A program made the position numbers and the translations under genes. From Comamonas sp009360615 (lineage in GTDB: Bacteria > Pseudomonadota > Gammaproteobacteria > Burkholderiales > Burkholderiaceae_C), in NCBI RefSeq assembly GCF_035784015.1, contig NZ_JALKOW010000004.1: DNA of 64,000 nucleotides; one strand, written 5' to 3'. This document shows positions 31,884-39,761 of the stretch, piece by piece. The notes under the pieces were generated by a model. It had not been told where the DNA came from and did not search any database. It worked only from the letters and a program-made list of their open reading frames with translations. How positions within the stretch are numbered: the first letter of the stretch is position 1; each line of letters starts with the position of its first letter.

Positions 31884-32480
31884 TTGTGGCGTGCGGCCCG
31901 AGCGGGTTCGCTGCTGCTGGCGCTGAGCTGGGTTTTCTTGCTCGCCCGGGCCGATACCGTGTCGCCCGACATCAGCTCCATGCAGCTCACGCGCAGCGAT
32001 GAAGGCGTGTTTCTGTCGGCCAATCTGCAGTTCGAGCTGCCCGGGCAGGTGGAAGATGCCCTGCGCCAGGGCATTCCCATGTATTTCATTGCCGAAGCCC
32101 AGGTGCAGCGCGAACGCTGGTACTGGTCGGATCAGCAGCTGGGTATTGCCACCCGCTATTACCGCATCACGCACCAGCCGCTCACCAAGCGCTGGCGTCT
32201 TCATATCTCCAACTCCGCCTTCACGGGCGGCAGCGGCACCGGGCTGGCACTGGGTCAGACCTACGAGCAGCTCGAAGATGCCATTGCCGCCATCCAGCGC
32301 ATTTACCGCTGGAAGATTCTGGAGCCTGCCCAACTGGGTTCGGCCTCGGGTGTATCGGTGCAGCTGCGTTTTCGCGTGGACCTTTCGTCGTTGCCCAGGC
32401 CTTTGCAGATCGGTGCGCTGGGGCGCTCGGGCTGGAATCTGCAGCTCTCGCGCACGCAGACGCTGGAGGCGGCTCCCTGA
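31884..32480 (+). CDS. DUF4390 exported protein
   Basis: About 198 residues, secreted or periplasmic. A signal peptide (RAARAGSLLLALSWVFLLARA) is followed by a beta-rich domain typical of DUF4390: ISSMQLTRSDEGVFLSANLQFELPG, GIPMYFIAEAQVQRERWYW, YYRITHQPLTKRWRLH and RFRVDLSSLPRPLQIG. The start is uncertain: a TTG at 31884 behind GGGGG places the signal peptide correctly, whereas a GTG at 31821 would overlap rsmB by 47 bases and add 21 unlikely residues. It is translationally coupled to the following sensor kinase, so it may help sense envelope state; that is inference. Confidence 0.85.
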   Translation: MWRAARAGSLLLALSWVFLLARADTVSPDISSMQLTRSDEGVFLSANLQFELPGQVEDALRQGIPMYFIAEAQVQRERWYWSDQQLGIATRYYRITHQPLTKRWRLHISNSAFTGGSGTGLALGQTYEQLEDAIAAIQRIYRWKILEPAQLGSASGVSVQLRFRVDLSSLPRPLQIGALGRSGWNLQLSRTQTLEAAP

Positions 32481-34801
32481 TGGCCGACATCAAGCTCCCG
32501 GACGTCGAAGCCGGCGGTGCCGCTGCCACGCGCTGGTCGCGAGCCACGCGCTGGGCCGTGGGCACGGGCGTGGTGCTGATGGTGGTGGTGGGGGTTCTGC
32601 TGCTGTTCCTGCTGACCCTGGCCACCAACAACCGGCTGGCCTACGAGCGCAACTACAACTGGCTGTTTGCCGCCAATGTGGTGGTGGCGGGACTGTTGCT
32701 GCTGGTACTGTTCTGGGGCGGGGTGCGTCTGGCGTTGAGGCTCCGGCGCGGGCGTTTCGGCAGCAAGCTGCTGCTCAAGCTGGCCGGCATCTTCACCCTG
32801 GTGGGCTTGCTGCCGGGCTTGCTGATCTATGTGGTGTCTTACCAGTTTGTTTCGCGCTCCATCGAGAGCTGGTTTGACGTCAAGGTTGAAGGGGCCTTGT
32901 CCGCCGGCGTGAGCCTGGCCAGTGCCACGCTGGATACCGTGGCCAATGACATGGCCAACAACACGCGCACGGCGGGCCTGCAGCTGTCCCAGACCTCGGA
33001 TGCCGGAGCTGCCCTGATGCTGGAGCGCATCCGCGATCAGATCGGGGCCACCGACGTGGTGCTCTGGAATGCCTCTGGCAAGGCCATCGCCAGCGCCGGC
33101 CAGTCTCAGTTCAGCCTCGCGCCTGAGCGTCCCAACATCCAGCTGCTGCGCAGCCTGAAAGAGCAGGGCGGTCAGCGTGCCGTGGCCAGCATCGAGGGTC
33201 TGGATGATGCCGGCGATGTGCCTGCCGATCAGGCCGCCGCCAACGCCAAGGTGCGCACGCTGGCGCTGGTGCCCAGCTCGGCCGTGAATCTGCTCGAAGA
33301 AGCACGTTATCTGCAGGCCACGATTGCCCTGCCGCAGGCCCTGGTTATCAATGCGCTTGCGGTGCAGGAAGCCAATCGCGAGTACCAGGAGCGGGCGCTT
33401 GCTCGCGGCGGTTTGCAGCGCATGTATATCGGCACGCTGACGCTGGCGCTGTTTCTAGCCGTGTTTGGCGCCGTGGTGCTGGCGGTGGTGCTGGGCAATC
33501 AGCTGGCCAAGCCGCTGCTGCTGCTGGCCCAGGGCATGCGTGATGTGGCGCGCGGCGATCTGCGCCCCAAGCCCGCGCTGCAGAGCAAGGACGAGATCGG
33601 TGGGCTGACGCGCTCCTTTGCCGTCATGACTCAGCAACTGGCCGATGCGCGCTCCGATGCCAATCGCAATCTGCTGCAGCTCGATGCAGCGCGCAGCAAT
33701 CTGCAGACCATTCTGGACAATCTCACATCGGGCGTCATCGTGCTCGATCGTGCCGGCCGCATCGTGCTCAGCAACCCCGGCGCGACACGCATTCTGCGTG
33801 CGCCCATGGCCGTGTTCCAGGGCAAGCGCCTGCGCGATGTCTCGGGCCTGCAGGACTTCGCCCGCGTAGTGCAGGAGCAGTTCGAGATCTTCCTGGGCGA
33901 TGCGTCAGCCCAGCAGGGGCGGGACCGCTGGCAGCAGGTCTATGAGCTGGATGCCGGCAATGGCAACGGCGATGTGGTCCACAACACCACCAGCCTGGTC
34001 ATGCGTGGTGCGGAGTTGCCCGACGACCAGCGTCTGCTGGTGTTCGATGATATTTCGGAGATCGTCTCTGCCCAGCGTGCACAGGCCTGGGGCGAGGTGG
34101 CGCGCCGCGTCGCGCATGAAATCAAGAATCCGCTGACGCCGATTCAGCTGTCCGCCGAGCGTCTGGCCATGAAACTGACCGACAAGCTGCAGCCTGCCGA
34201 GCAGGCGCTGCTGGCCAAGTCGGTGAAGACCATTGTCGATCAGGTGGCTGCGATGAAGCGGCTCGTCGATGAGTTCCGGGAGTATGCGCGCTTGCCTGCG
34301 GCCAATCTGCAGCCACTGGATCTGAATGCACTGGTCGCCGAGGTGCTGCAGCTCTATGGCGAGGAGAATGCGACGGTGCGGGTGGAGGCATCGCTCGACG
34401 ACGCCTGCCCGCTGATTCAGGGCGATAGCCAGCAATTGCGCCAGGTCATCCACAATCTTTTGCAAAATGCGCAAGATTCCACGGCGCAAAGAGCGCAGGA
34501 AACAGGGCAGACTCCAGGCTCCGTCACCATCGAGACCCGCTGGATGGACGCAGCCCAGCGTGTGCGCCTGAGCATCAGTGACAGTGGCACAGGTTTTGCT
34601 CCCAATATTCTGCAAAGAGCTTTCGAGCCCTATGTGACCACCAAGTCCCGCGGAACCGGCCTGGGCCTGGCCGTGGTCAAGAAAATCGCCGACGAACATG
34701 GCGCGAGAGTGGACCTGGGTAATCGAGAGGAAGACGGGGTAGTTCAAGGCGCGCGAGTGTCGCTATCATTTGTACCTAACGACCGTGCAGGGACGGCTTG
34801 A
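32480..34801 (+). CDS. NtrY-like sensor histidine kinase
   Basis: A 773-residue membrane histidine kinase. Three N-terminal helices (about 25-50, 62-85 and 95-120) precede a periplasmic region (about 125-310), another helix (about 315-340), HAMP, PAS (LDNLTSGVIVLDRAGRIVLSNPGATRIL), HisKA with the phosphorylated His at residue 546 in VARRVAHEIKNPLTPIQLSAERL, and an HATPase domain (HNLLQNAQDS, ISDSGTGFAP, TKSRGTGLGLAVVKKI). It starts inside the DUF4390 stop (ATGA-type overlap) and is paired with the response regulator that follows. The signal is unknown; nitrogen or redox sensing is known for NtrY relatives. Confidence 0.94.
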   Translation: MADIKLPDVEAGGAAATRWSRATRWAVGTGVVLMVVVGVLLLFLLTLATNNRLAYERNYNWLFAANVVVAGLLLLVLFWGGVRLALRLRRGRFGSKLLLKLAGIFTLVGLLPGLLIYVVSYQFVSRSIESWFDVKVEGALSAGVSLASATLDTVANDMANNTRTAGLQLSQTSDAGAALMLERIRDQIGATDVVLWNASGKAIASAGQSQFSLAPERPNIQLLRSLKEQGGQRAVASIEGLDDAGDVPADQAAANAKVRTLALVPSSAVNLLEEARYLQATIALPQALVINALAVQEANREYQERALARGGLQRMYIGTLTLALFLAVFGAVVLAVVLGNQLAKPLLLLAQGMRDVARGDLRPKPALQSKDEIGGLTRSFAVMTQQLADARSDANRNLLQLDAARSNLQTILDNLTSGVIVLDRAGRIVLSNPGATRILRAPMAVFQGKRLRDVSGLQDFARVVQEQFEIFLGDASAQQGRDRWQQVYELDAGNGNGDVVHNTTSLVMRGAELPDDQRLLVFDDISEIVSAQRAQAWGEVARRVAHEIKNPLTPIQLSAERLAMKLTDKLQPAEQALLAKSVKTIVDQVAAMKRLVDEFREYARLPAANLQPLDLNALVAEVLQLYGEENATVRVEASLDDACPLIQGDSQQLRQVIHNLLQNAQDSTAQRAQETGQTPGSVTIETRWMDAAQRVRLSISDSGTGFAPNILQRAFEPYVTTKSRGTGLGLAVVKKIADEHGARVDLGNREEDGVVQGARVSLSFVPNDRAGTA

Positions 34802-34840
34802 TCCCGATCCGCACAAGGCATAGCAACAGGCTTTAGACAC

Positions 34841-35506
34841 ATGGCAAACATACTAGTGGTCGACGACGAACTGGGGATCCGGGATTTGTTGTCGGAAATC
34901 CTCAACGACGAAGGTCATAGTGTGGACGTGGCCGAGAACGCGACGCAGGCTCGTGTATCCAGGGCCACCAGCAACTACGATCTGGTTTTGCTGGACATCT
35001 GGATGCCGGACACCGATGGTGTCACCTTGCTCAAGGAATGGGCCTCGGCCGGTCAGCTCACCATGCCCGTCATCATGATGAGCGGTCATGCGACCATCGA
35101 GACGGCCGTCGAGGCCACGCGCATCGGTGCGCTGTCCTTCCTCGAAAAGCCCATCACCATGCAGAAGCTGCTCAAGGCGGTGGAGCAGGGGCTGGCCCGC
35201 AGCACGGCCAGCCAGGGCCCGGAGGCCGCTGCGCATGCAGGCAACGGCGCGGCACCATCGGCCGTGGTCAGCATCACGGCCCAGGCGGCCGAAGACAACC
35301 TGCCCAATTCGCACCAGGGCTTCGATCTCGACCGCCCTTTGCGCGAGGCGCGTGACGGTTTTGAAAAAGCCTATTTCGAATTCCACCTGGCCCGCGAAGG
35401 CGGCTCCATGACGCGCGTGGCCGAGAAGACCGGCCTTGAGCGCACCCATCTCTATCGCAAGCTACGCCAACTGGGCGTGGACCTCGGACGCAATCGCCGC
35501 GGATAA
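34841..35506 (+). CDS. NtrX-like response regulator lacking the AAA+ domain
   Basis: 221 residues. The receiver domain has acidic residues D8/D9, phosphoacceptor D52 in LVLLDIWMPD, and K103 in LEKP. A linker of about 55 residues rich in Ala and Gly leads to a Fis-type helix-turn-helix (about 170-217: FEKAYFEFHLAREGGSMTRVAEKTGLERTHLYRKLRQLGVDL). The sigma54-interacting AAA+ module of full NtrX (about 230 residues) is absent. It should therefore bind DNA but not activate sigma54 promoters. It lies 39 bases after the kinase gene. Confidence 0.94.
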   Translation: MANILVVDDELGIRDLLSEILNDEGHSVDVAENATQARVSRATSNYDLVLLDIWMPDTDGVTLLKEWASAGQLTMPVIMMSGHATIETAVEATRIGALSFLEKPITMQKLLKAVEQGLARSTASQGPEAAAHAGNGAAPSAVVSITAQAAEDNLPNSHQGFDLDRPLREARDGFEKAYFEFHLAREGGSMTRVAEKTGLERTHLYRKLRQLGVDLGRNRRG

Positions 35507-35552
35507 TTCCCGAAAAATTCGCATTTTCCGATTTGGGCTCTGAAAGTATGCC

Positions 35553-35558
35553 TATAAT
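35553..35558 (+). promoter_or_regulatory. -10 box for tRNA-Phe copy 1
   Basis: TATAAT in the context CCTATAATCGTGGCTTC, 37 bases before the tRNA. The same context (CCTATAATCGCTGCTTC) precedes copy 2, so each gene has its own promoter. The -35 region is weak. Confidence 0.75.
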
Positions 35559-35595
35559 CGTGGCTTCAGCACCCAAGGGCGCTGATGAAAAGAAA

Positions 35596-35671
35596 GGCCC
35601 GGTAGCTCAGTCGGTAGAGCAGAGGATTGAAAATCCTTGTGTCGGCGGTTCGATTCCGTCCCAGGCCACCA
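35596..35671 (+). tRNA. tRNA-Phe (GAA), copy 1
   Basis: A 76-base cloverleaf with anticodon GAA at 35629-35631 in loop TTGAAAA and an encoded CCA. The acceptor arms are GGCCCGG and CCAGGCC, so pair 5-68 is C with A, a mismatch. The sequence is identical to copy 2, 239 bases downstream. It has its own promoter and terminator. Confidence 0.95.
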
Positions 35672-35677
35672 GTTTTG

Positions 35678-35711
35678 AAACCCTGTGTCAGCAATGATGC
35701 AGGGTTTTTCT
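35678..35711 (+). terminator. Terminator of tRNA-Phe copy 1
   Basis: AAACCCTG and CAGGGTTT arms enclose a 14-base loop and are followed by a T run (five T in all with the stem end). A related hairpin with a shared TCAGCAATGAT core follows copy 2. Confidence 0.85.
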
Positions 35712-35792
35712 GCTTCTGGGCCTGATGCCTTCCTGTCTGCATTGCAGACGGGCTGAATCCTTCGGACGCAGCAGGGCACTGAAAAATAGGCC

Positions 35793-35798
35793 TATAAT
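35793..35798 (+). promoter_or_regulatory. -10 box for tRNA-Phe copy 2
   Basis: TATAAT in the context CCTATAATCGCTGCTTC, nearly identical to the copy-1 promoter and 36 bases before the second tRNA-Phe. Confidence 0.75.
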
Positions 35799-35834
35799 CG
35801 CTGCTTCGGCAAATTAAAGCTGCCGAACAGCAAA

Positions 35835-35910
35835 GGCCCGGTAGCTCAGTCGGTAGAGCAGAGGATTGAAAATCCTTGTGTCGGCGGTTCGATTCCGTCC
35901 CAGGCCACCA
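35835..35910 (+). tRNA. tRNA-Phe (GAA), copy 2
   Basis: A 76-base copy identical to the first tRNA-Phe, including the C5-A68 acceptor mismatch and the encoded CCA. Similar 5' (promoter) and 3' (terminator) flanks show that the whole unit was duplicated, after which the spacers diverged. Confidence 0.95.
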
Positions 35911-35916
35911 GACATC

Positions 35917-35951
35917 AAGCCCTGGATCAGCAATGATCCAGGGCTTTTTTC
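35917..35951 (+). terminator. Terminator of tRNA-Phe copy 2
   Basis: AAGCCCTGGATCA and TGATCCAGGGCTT arms with a GCAA tetraloop are followed by TTTT. It is a very strong intrinsic terminator ahead of recC. Confidence 0.93.
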
Positions 35952-36179
35952 TGGCCGCTGCCTAGGTCTTCCTGTCCGCAGCGGGCAGTCTCGTCCGTTG
36001 GCAACAAAAGCAGAGTGGCTGGCGGCTGTCTTGGCCAGATTTCGCATTGTTTCCATCCCGTTTGCTTTGCGGGTTGCGCCACCGCCTTTTGCGTCGATAC
36101 GGCTTGCATGCCGGCTGCCGTCAGCCGCTGCCGTTAAGCTTGCAGCTTTCATCGTGCACGGACAGGCACAGGAGCGTGT

Positions 36180-39100
36180 GTGACAGCAGATCAGCAACCA
36201 AGGGCGTCGCAACCGGCAGCGAACTGGCAGCCGGGCCTGATCGCCATTCACGGCAACCAGACCGAGGCGCTGGCCGATACCGTGCTGGCCTGGCTGGCGG
36301 CGCATCCCTTGCAGGCGCTGGAGCCCGAGATCGTGCTGGTGCAAAGCAACGGCATGGCCGAGTGGTTCAAGATGCGCATGGCCGAGCAGCAGGGCGTGTG
36401 TGCCGCCGTGCAGGTCGAGTTGCCGGCGCGCTTTGTCTGGCGCAGCTATCGTCAGATGCTGGGCCGGCACAAGGTGCCGCGCGAATCGCCGCTGGACAAG
36501 ACGCCGATGATCTGGCGCCTGATGCGTGTGCTGCCACAGTGCCTGGACGAACCTGGGTTTGCGCCCATTGCCAACTTTCTGCGCCCTGGCGAGCCGCAGC
36601 GCCTGCTGCAACTGGCCGAAAAGCTGGCCGACCTGTTCGATCAGTATCAGATCTACCGCGCTGACTGGCTGGCGGCCTGGGAGCGGGGCGAGGATGTGCT
36701 GCGCACGGAAGGGCGCCCCGACGCGCCCGTGCCCGAAGGGCAGTGCTGGCAGCCCCGGCTGTGGCGCAAGGTGCTGGCCGAGCTCGATGAACAGGAACGT
36801 GCCGCAACCCGTCCGGCCTTGCTGGCGCGGATTCTGGATGCGCTGCACAGCGGCCAGCCGCCGGTCACGCCGCTGGCGCGCCGCGTGGTGGTGTTCGGCA
36901 TGAGCCAGATGCCGCTGTCTCTGATGCAGTTCCTGAGCGGCATAGCCCAGCACAGCCAGGTGCTGATTGCCGTGCCCAACCCCTGCCGCTTTCACTGGGC
37001 CGATGCCATCGACGGGCGCGAGCTGCTGCGCCAGCAGCGCCGCCGCCATGCCGACCGGGGCGGCAAGGACCTGGCACAGATTTCTTTGGCCGCCATGCAC
37101 GCCCATGCCCATCCGCTGCTGGCGGCCTGGGGGCGGCAGAGCCGGGACTATGTGCGCCAGCTCGATGCCTTCGATACCACGGGCGACACCGCCGTGCAAT
37201 GGGGCTGGCCGCGTGTGGATGTGTATGACGAGGACGACGCAGGCGAGTTGATCGATGCACCGTTGCTGGTCCAGGTGCAGCAGCGCATTCGCGATCTGGT
37301 GCCCATGTCGGAACACCCGCCGGTCGAGATCGCGGCGGCCGACCAGTCCATCGTCTTTCACAAGGCCCATGGCCTGGTGCGCGAGCTCGAAGTGCTGCAT
37401 GACCAACTGCTGAAATGGCTTGCCGAGCCTGCCGCCGAGGGCCGCGCAGCACTGGCGCCCCGCGAGGTGGTTGTCATGCTTCCGTCGATCGAAGAGGCGG
37501 CTCCCGCCATCCGCGCTGTGTTCGGTCAGTACGGTCGCCACGATGCGCGCCATATTCCGTTCGATATTGCCGACGTGGGAGCGCGCGCCAGCAGTCCGCT
37601 GGTGACGGCGCTGCAATGGCTGCTCAGGCTGCCGCAGCAACGCTGCCGTCTGAGCGAACTGTGCGATCTGCTCGATGTCCCCGCGGTGGCGGCGCGCGTG
37701 GGACTGGCGACCGACGATCTGCCCCAGCTCACGCGCTGGATGGCCGGTGCGGGCATTCGCTGGGGGCTCAACCATGCGCAGCGGGCCCAGTTGGGCCTGG
37801 CCGCGTGCGGTGACCCCAACAGCGCCTGGTTCGGGCTGCGCCGCATGCTGCTGGGCTATGCCTGCGGGCCGGCGCCGGAGGCGGCCGCAGAGCCGGCGCA
37901 GACCTTTGCCGACCTGGAGCCCTATGACGAAGTGGGTGGCCTGACGGCCGAGCTGGCCGGATCACTGGCCAGCCTGCTGGGCCGCATGCTGCAGTGGTGG
38001 CAAACGGCGCGCGAAGCGGCGGCCCCCGAGGTCTGGGCCCAGCGTTTTCGCCGCTTGATGGACGACTTCTTTGTTGCGCAGGGCGATGAAGATCAGGCCT
38101 TGTGCGCCGCACTCGATACGGCGCTGGTGGGCTGGCAGGCTGCCTGCGAGCAAGCAGGGTTCGAGGCGATGATCCCGCTGGAAGTGGCGCAGGAAGCCTG
38201 GTTGCAGGCCCTGTCCGAACCCGCGCTCAACCAGCGTTTCCGCGCCGGCGGCGTGACTTTCTGCACGCTGATGCCCATGCGTGCAATTCCCTTCGAAGTG
38301 GTGTGCCTGCTGGGCATGAACGATGGCGATTACCCCCGCCGCGCCATGCGCGTGGACTTCGATCTGATGGCCGTGCCCGGCCAGCAGCGCCCGGGCGACC
38401 GCGCACGTCGCGACGATGACCGTCAGCTGATGCTGGACGCCTTGCTGTCGGCCCGCAGCAAGCTCTATATCAGCTGGGCCGGTCGCCATGTGCGCGACAA
38501 CAGCGAGCAACCCCCATCGGTGCTGGTCTCCCAGTTGCGCGACTATCTGCGCCAGGGCTGGCAGGGCGAGGGCAGCGCAGGCCTTTCCGCCAGCGAGCGA
38601 GGTGATCTGCTGCTGGCCCAGCGCACCTGCCAGCATCCTTTGCAGCCCTTCAGCCGCCGCTATTTCGAACGGGATTCGGGGCTTTCGACCTTCGCACGCG
38701 AATGGTATGGCGCGCATGAGCCGCAGGCAGCGCAGGCCTTGCCGCGCGTGGCCGCCTTCGAGCCTGACCCCGAGGTGCCGCTGACGCTGGCGCGCCTGAC
38801 GGACTTTCTGCGCCATCCGGCTCGCAGCTTTCTGCGCAACCGCCTGCAGGTTCGCTTTGAGCAGCACGAGGAACTGCTGGAGGACGATGAGCTTTTCAGC
38901 GTCGATGGCCTGACCGCATACGGCCTGATCCAGCAGCTGCAGCAGGGCGTGCGCACGCAACTGGCGCACGATGTGGCGCTGGACGTGGGACTGCAGGTAC
39001 GGCGCCAGGTGCAGCGGCTGGCACGTGCCGGTGTGCTGCCGCTGGCAGGTCTTGGCAGGCGCGAGGTCGAGGCCTTGCAGGCCCAGGCCACGCCGTCGCT

Positions 39101-39761
39101 GCTGGCCTGGCAGCAACAGATGCGGCGATGGCCCCATGCGGCGCCGCGTGAGCGGCTGTTGCTGCACGCCGGTGCGGTCACGCTGGACGATTGGATGGAT
39201 GGCTTGCAGGAGCGCCAAGAGCTGCTGTCGGATGCGCGCGGCGGCCGCTGCTGGCTCGCGCTGGAGCCACGCACGCTGCTGAGCCCAAAAGGCGAGTTGC
39301 AGGCCCACAAGCTGCTGCCTGCCTATGTGCGCAGTCTGGCGCTTTCGAGCACGGGCACCGACACGTGGATGGGCGTGATCGCACGCGACACCCTGGTCTG
39401 GGTGCAGCCGCTGGCACCCGAGGTGGCCACGCAGCGCTTGCAGGCCTTGATGCAGCTGTGGCTGGCGGGCCAGAACGAGCCCTTGCCGCTGCCTCTTCAG
39501 AGCGCCATCGCAGCGGGTCGTGACGATCTGAGCGCTGCCGCCCAGGCCTACGAGGGCGGCTACCTGCGGGGCGGCGAATGCGAAGACCCCAGCTGGGCGC
39601 GCTGCTACCCCGACTGGGAGGCGCTGACAGCCGATCTGCGCTTTCACGCGCTGGCCAAGGAGGTCTATGGCCCGCTGCATGACTGGCTGGCCGCGCAGGT
39701 GCAGACCGAAGGTCTGCCAGGGCTGCCGGGCGAAGCAACACCACAAGGAGAGCCGGCATGA
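36180..39761 (+). CDS. recC: Exodeoxyribonuclease V, RecC subunit
   Basis: RecC, 1193 residues, the Chi-recognising scaffold of the RecBCD helicase-nuclease that processes double-strand breaks. The GTG start at 36180 has an AGGAG site upstream. Signatures are IAIHGNQTEALADTVLAWL and VLVQSNGMAEWFKMRMAEQQGVCAAVQVELPARFVWRSYRQMLG at the N-terminus, GMSQMPLSLMQFLSGIAQHSQVLIAVPNPC, and FCTLMPMRAIPFEVVCLLGMNDGDYPRR. The nuclease-like C-terminal fold is expected to be catalytically dead. Its stop overlaps the recB start (ATGA), as recB overlaps recD, so the three are made in ratio from one message. Confidence 0.95.
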   Translation: MTADQQPRASQPAANWQPGLIAIHGNQTEALADTVLAWLAAHPLQALEPEIVLVQSNGMAEWFKMRMAEQQGVCAAVQVELPARFVWRSYRQMLGRHKVPRESPLDKTPMIWRLMRVLPQCLDEPGFAPIANFLRPGEPQRLLQLAEKLADLFDQYQIYRADWLAAWERGEDVLRTEGRPDAPVPEGQCWQPRLWRKVLAELDEQERAATRPALLARILDALHSGQPPVTPLARRVVVFGMSQMPLSLMQFLSGIAQHSQVLIAVPNPCRFHWADAIDGRELLRQQRRRHADRGGKDLAQISLAAMHAHAHPLLAAWGRQSRDYVRQLDAFDTTGDTAVQWGWPRVDVYDEDDAGELIDAPLLVQVQQRIRDLVPMSEHPPVEIAAADQSIVFHKAHGLVRELEVLHDQLLKWLAEPAAEGRAALAPREVVVMLPSIEEAAPAIRAVFGQYGRHDARHIPFDIADVGARASSPLVTALQWLLRLPQQRCRLSELCDLLDVPAVAARVGLATDDLPQLTRWMAGAGIRWGLNHAQRAQLGLAACGDPNSAWFGLRRMLLGYACGPAPEAAAEPAQTFADLEPYDEVGGLTAELAGSLASLLGRMLQWWQTAREAAAPEVWAQRFRRLMDDFFVAQGDEDQALCAALDTALVGWQAACEQAGFEAMIPLEVAQEAWLQALSEPALNQRFRAGGVTFCTLMPMRAIPFEVVCLLGMNDGDYPRRAMRVDFDLMAVPGQQRPGDRARRDDDRQLMLDALLSARSKLYISWAGRHVRDNSEQPPSVLVSQLRDYLRQGWQGEGSAGLSASERGDLLLAQRTCQHPLQPFSRRYFERDSGLSTFAREWYGAHEPQAAQALPRVAAFEPDPEVPLTLARLTDFLRHPARSFLRNRLQVRFEQHEELLEDDELFSVDGLTAYGLIQQLQQGVRTQLAHDVALDVGLQVRRQVQRLARAGVLPLAGLGRREVEALQAQATPSLLAWQQQMRRWPHAAPRERLLLHAGAVTLDDWMDGLQERQELLSDARGGRCWLALEPRTLLSPKGELQAHKLLPAYVRSLALSSTGTDTWMGVIARDTLVWVQPLAPEVATQRLQALMQLWLAGQNEPLPLPLQSAIAAGRDDLSAAAQAYEGGYLRGGECEDPSWARCYPDWEALTADLRFHALAKEVYGPLHDWLAAQVQTEGLPGLPGEATPQGEPA

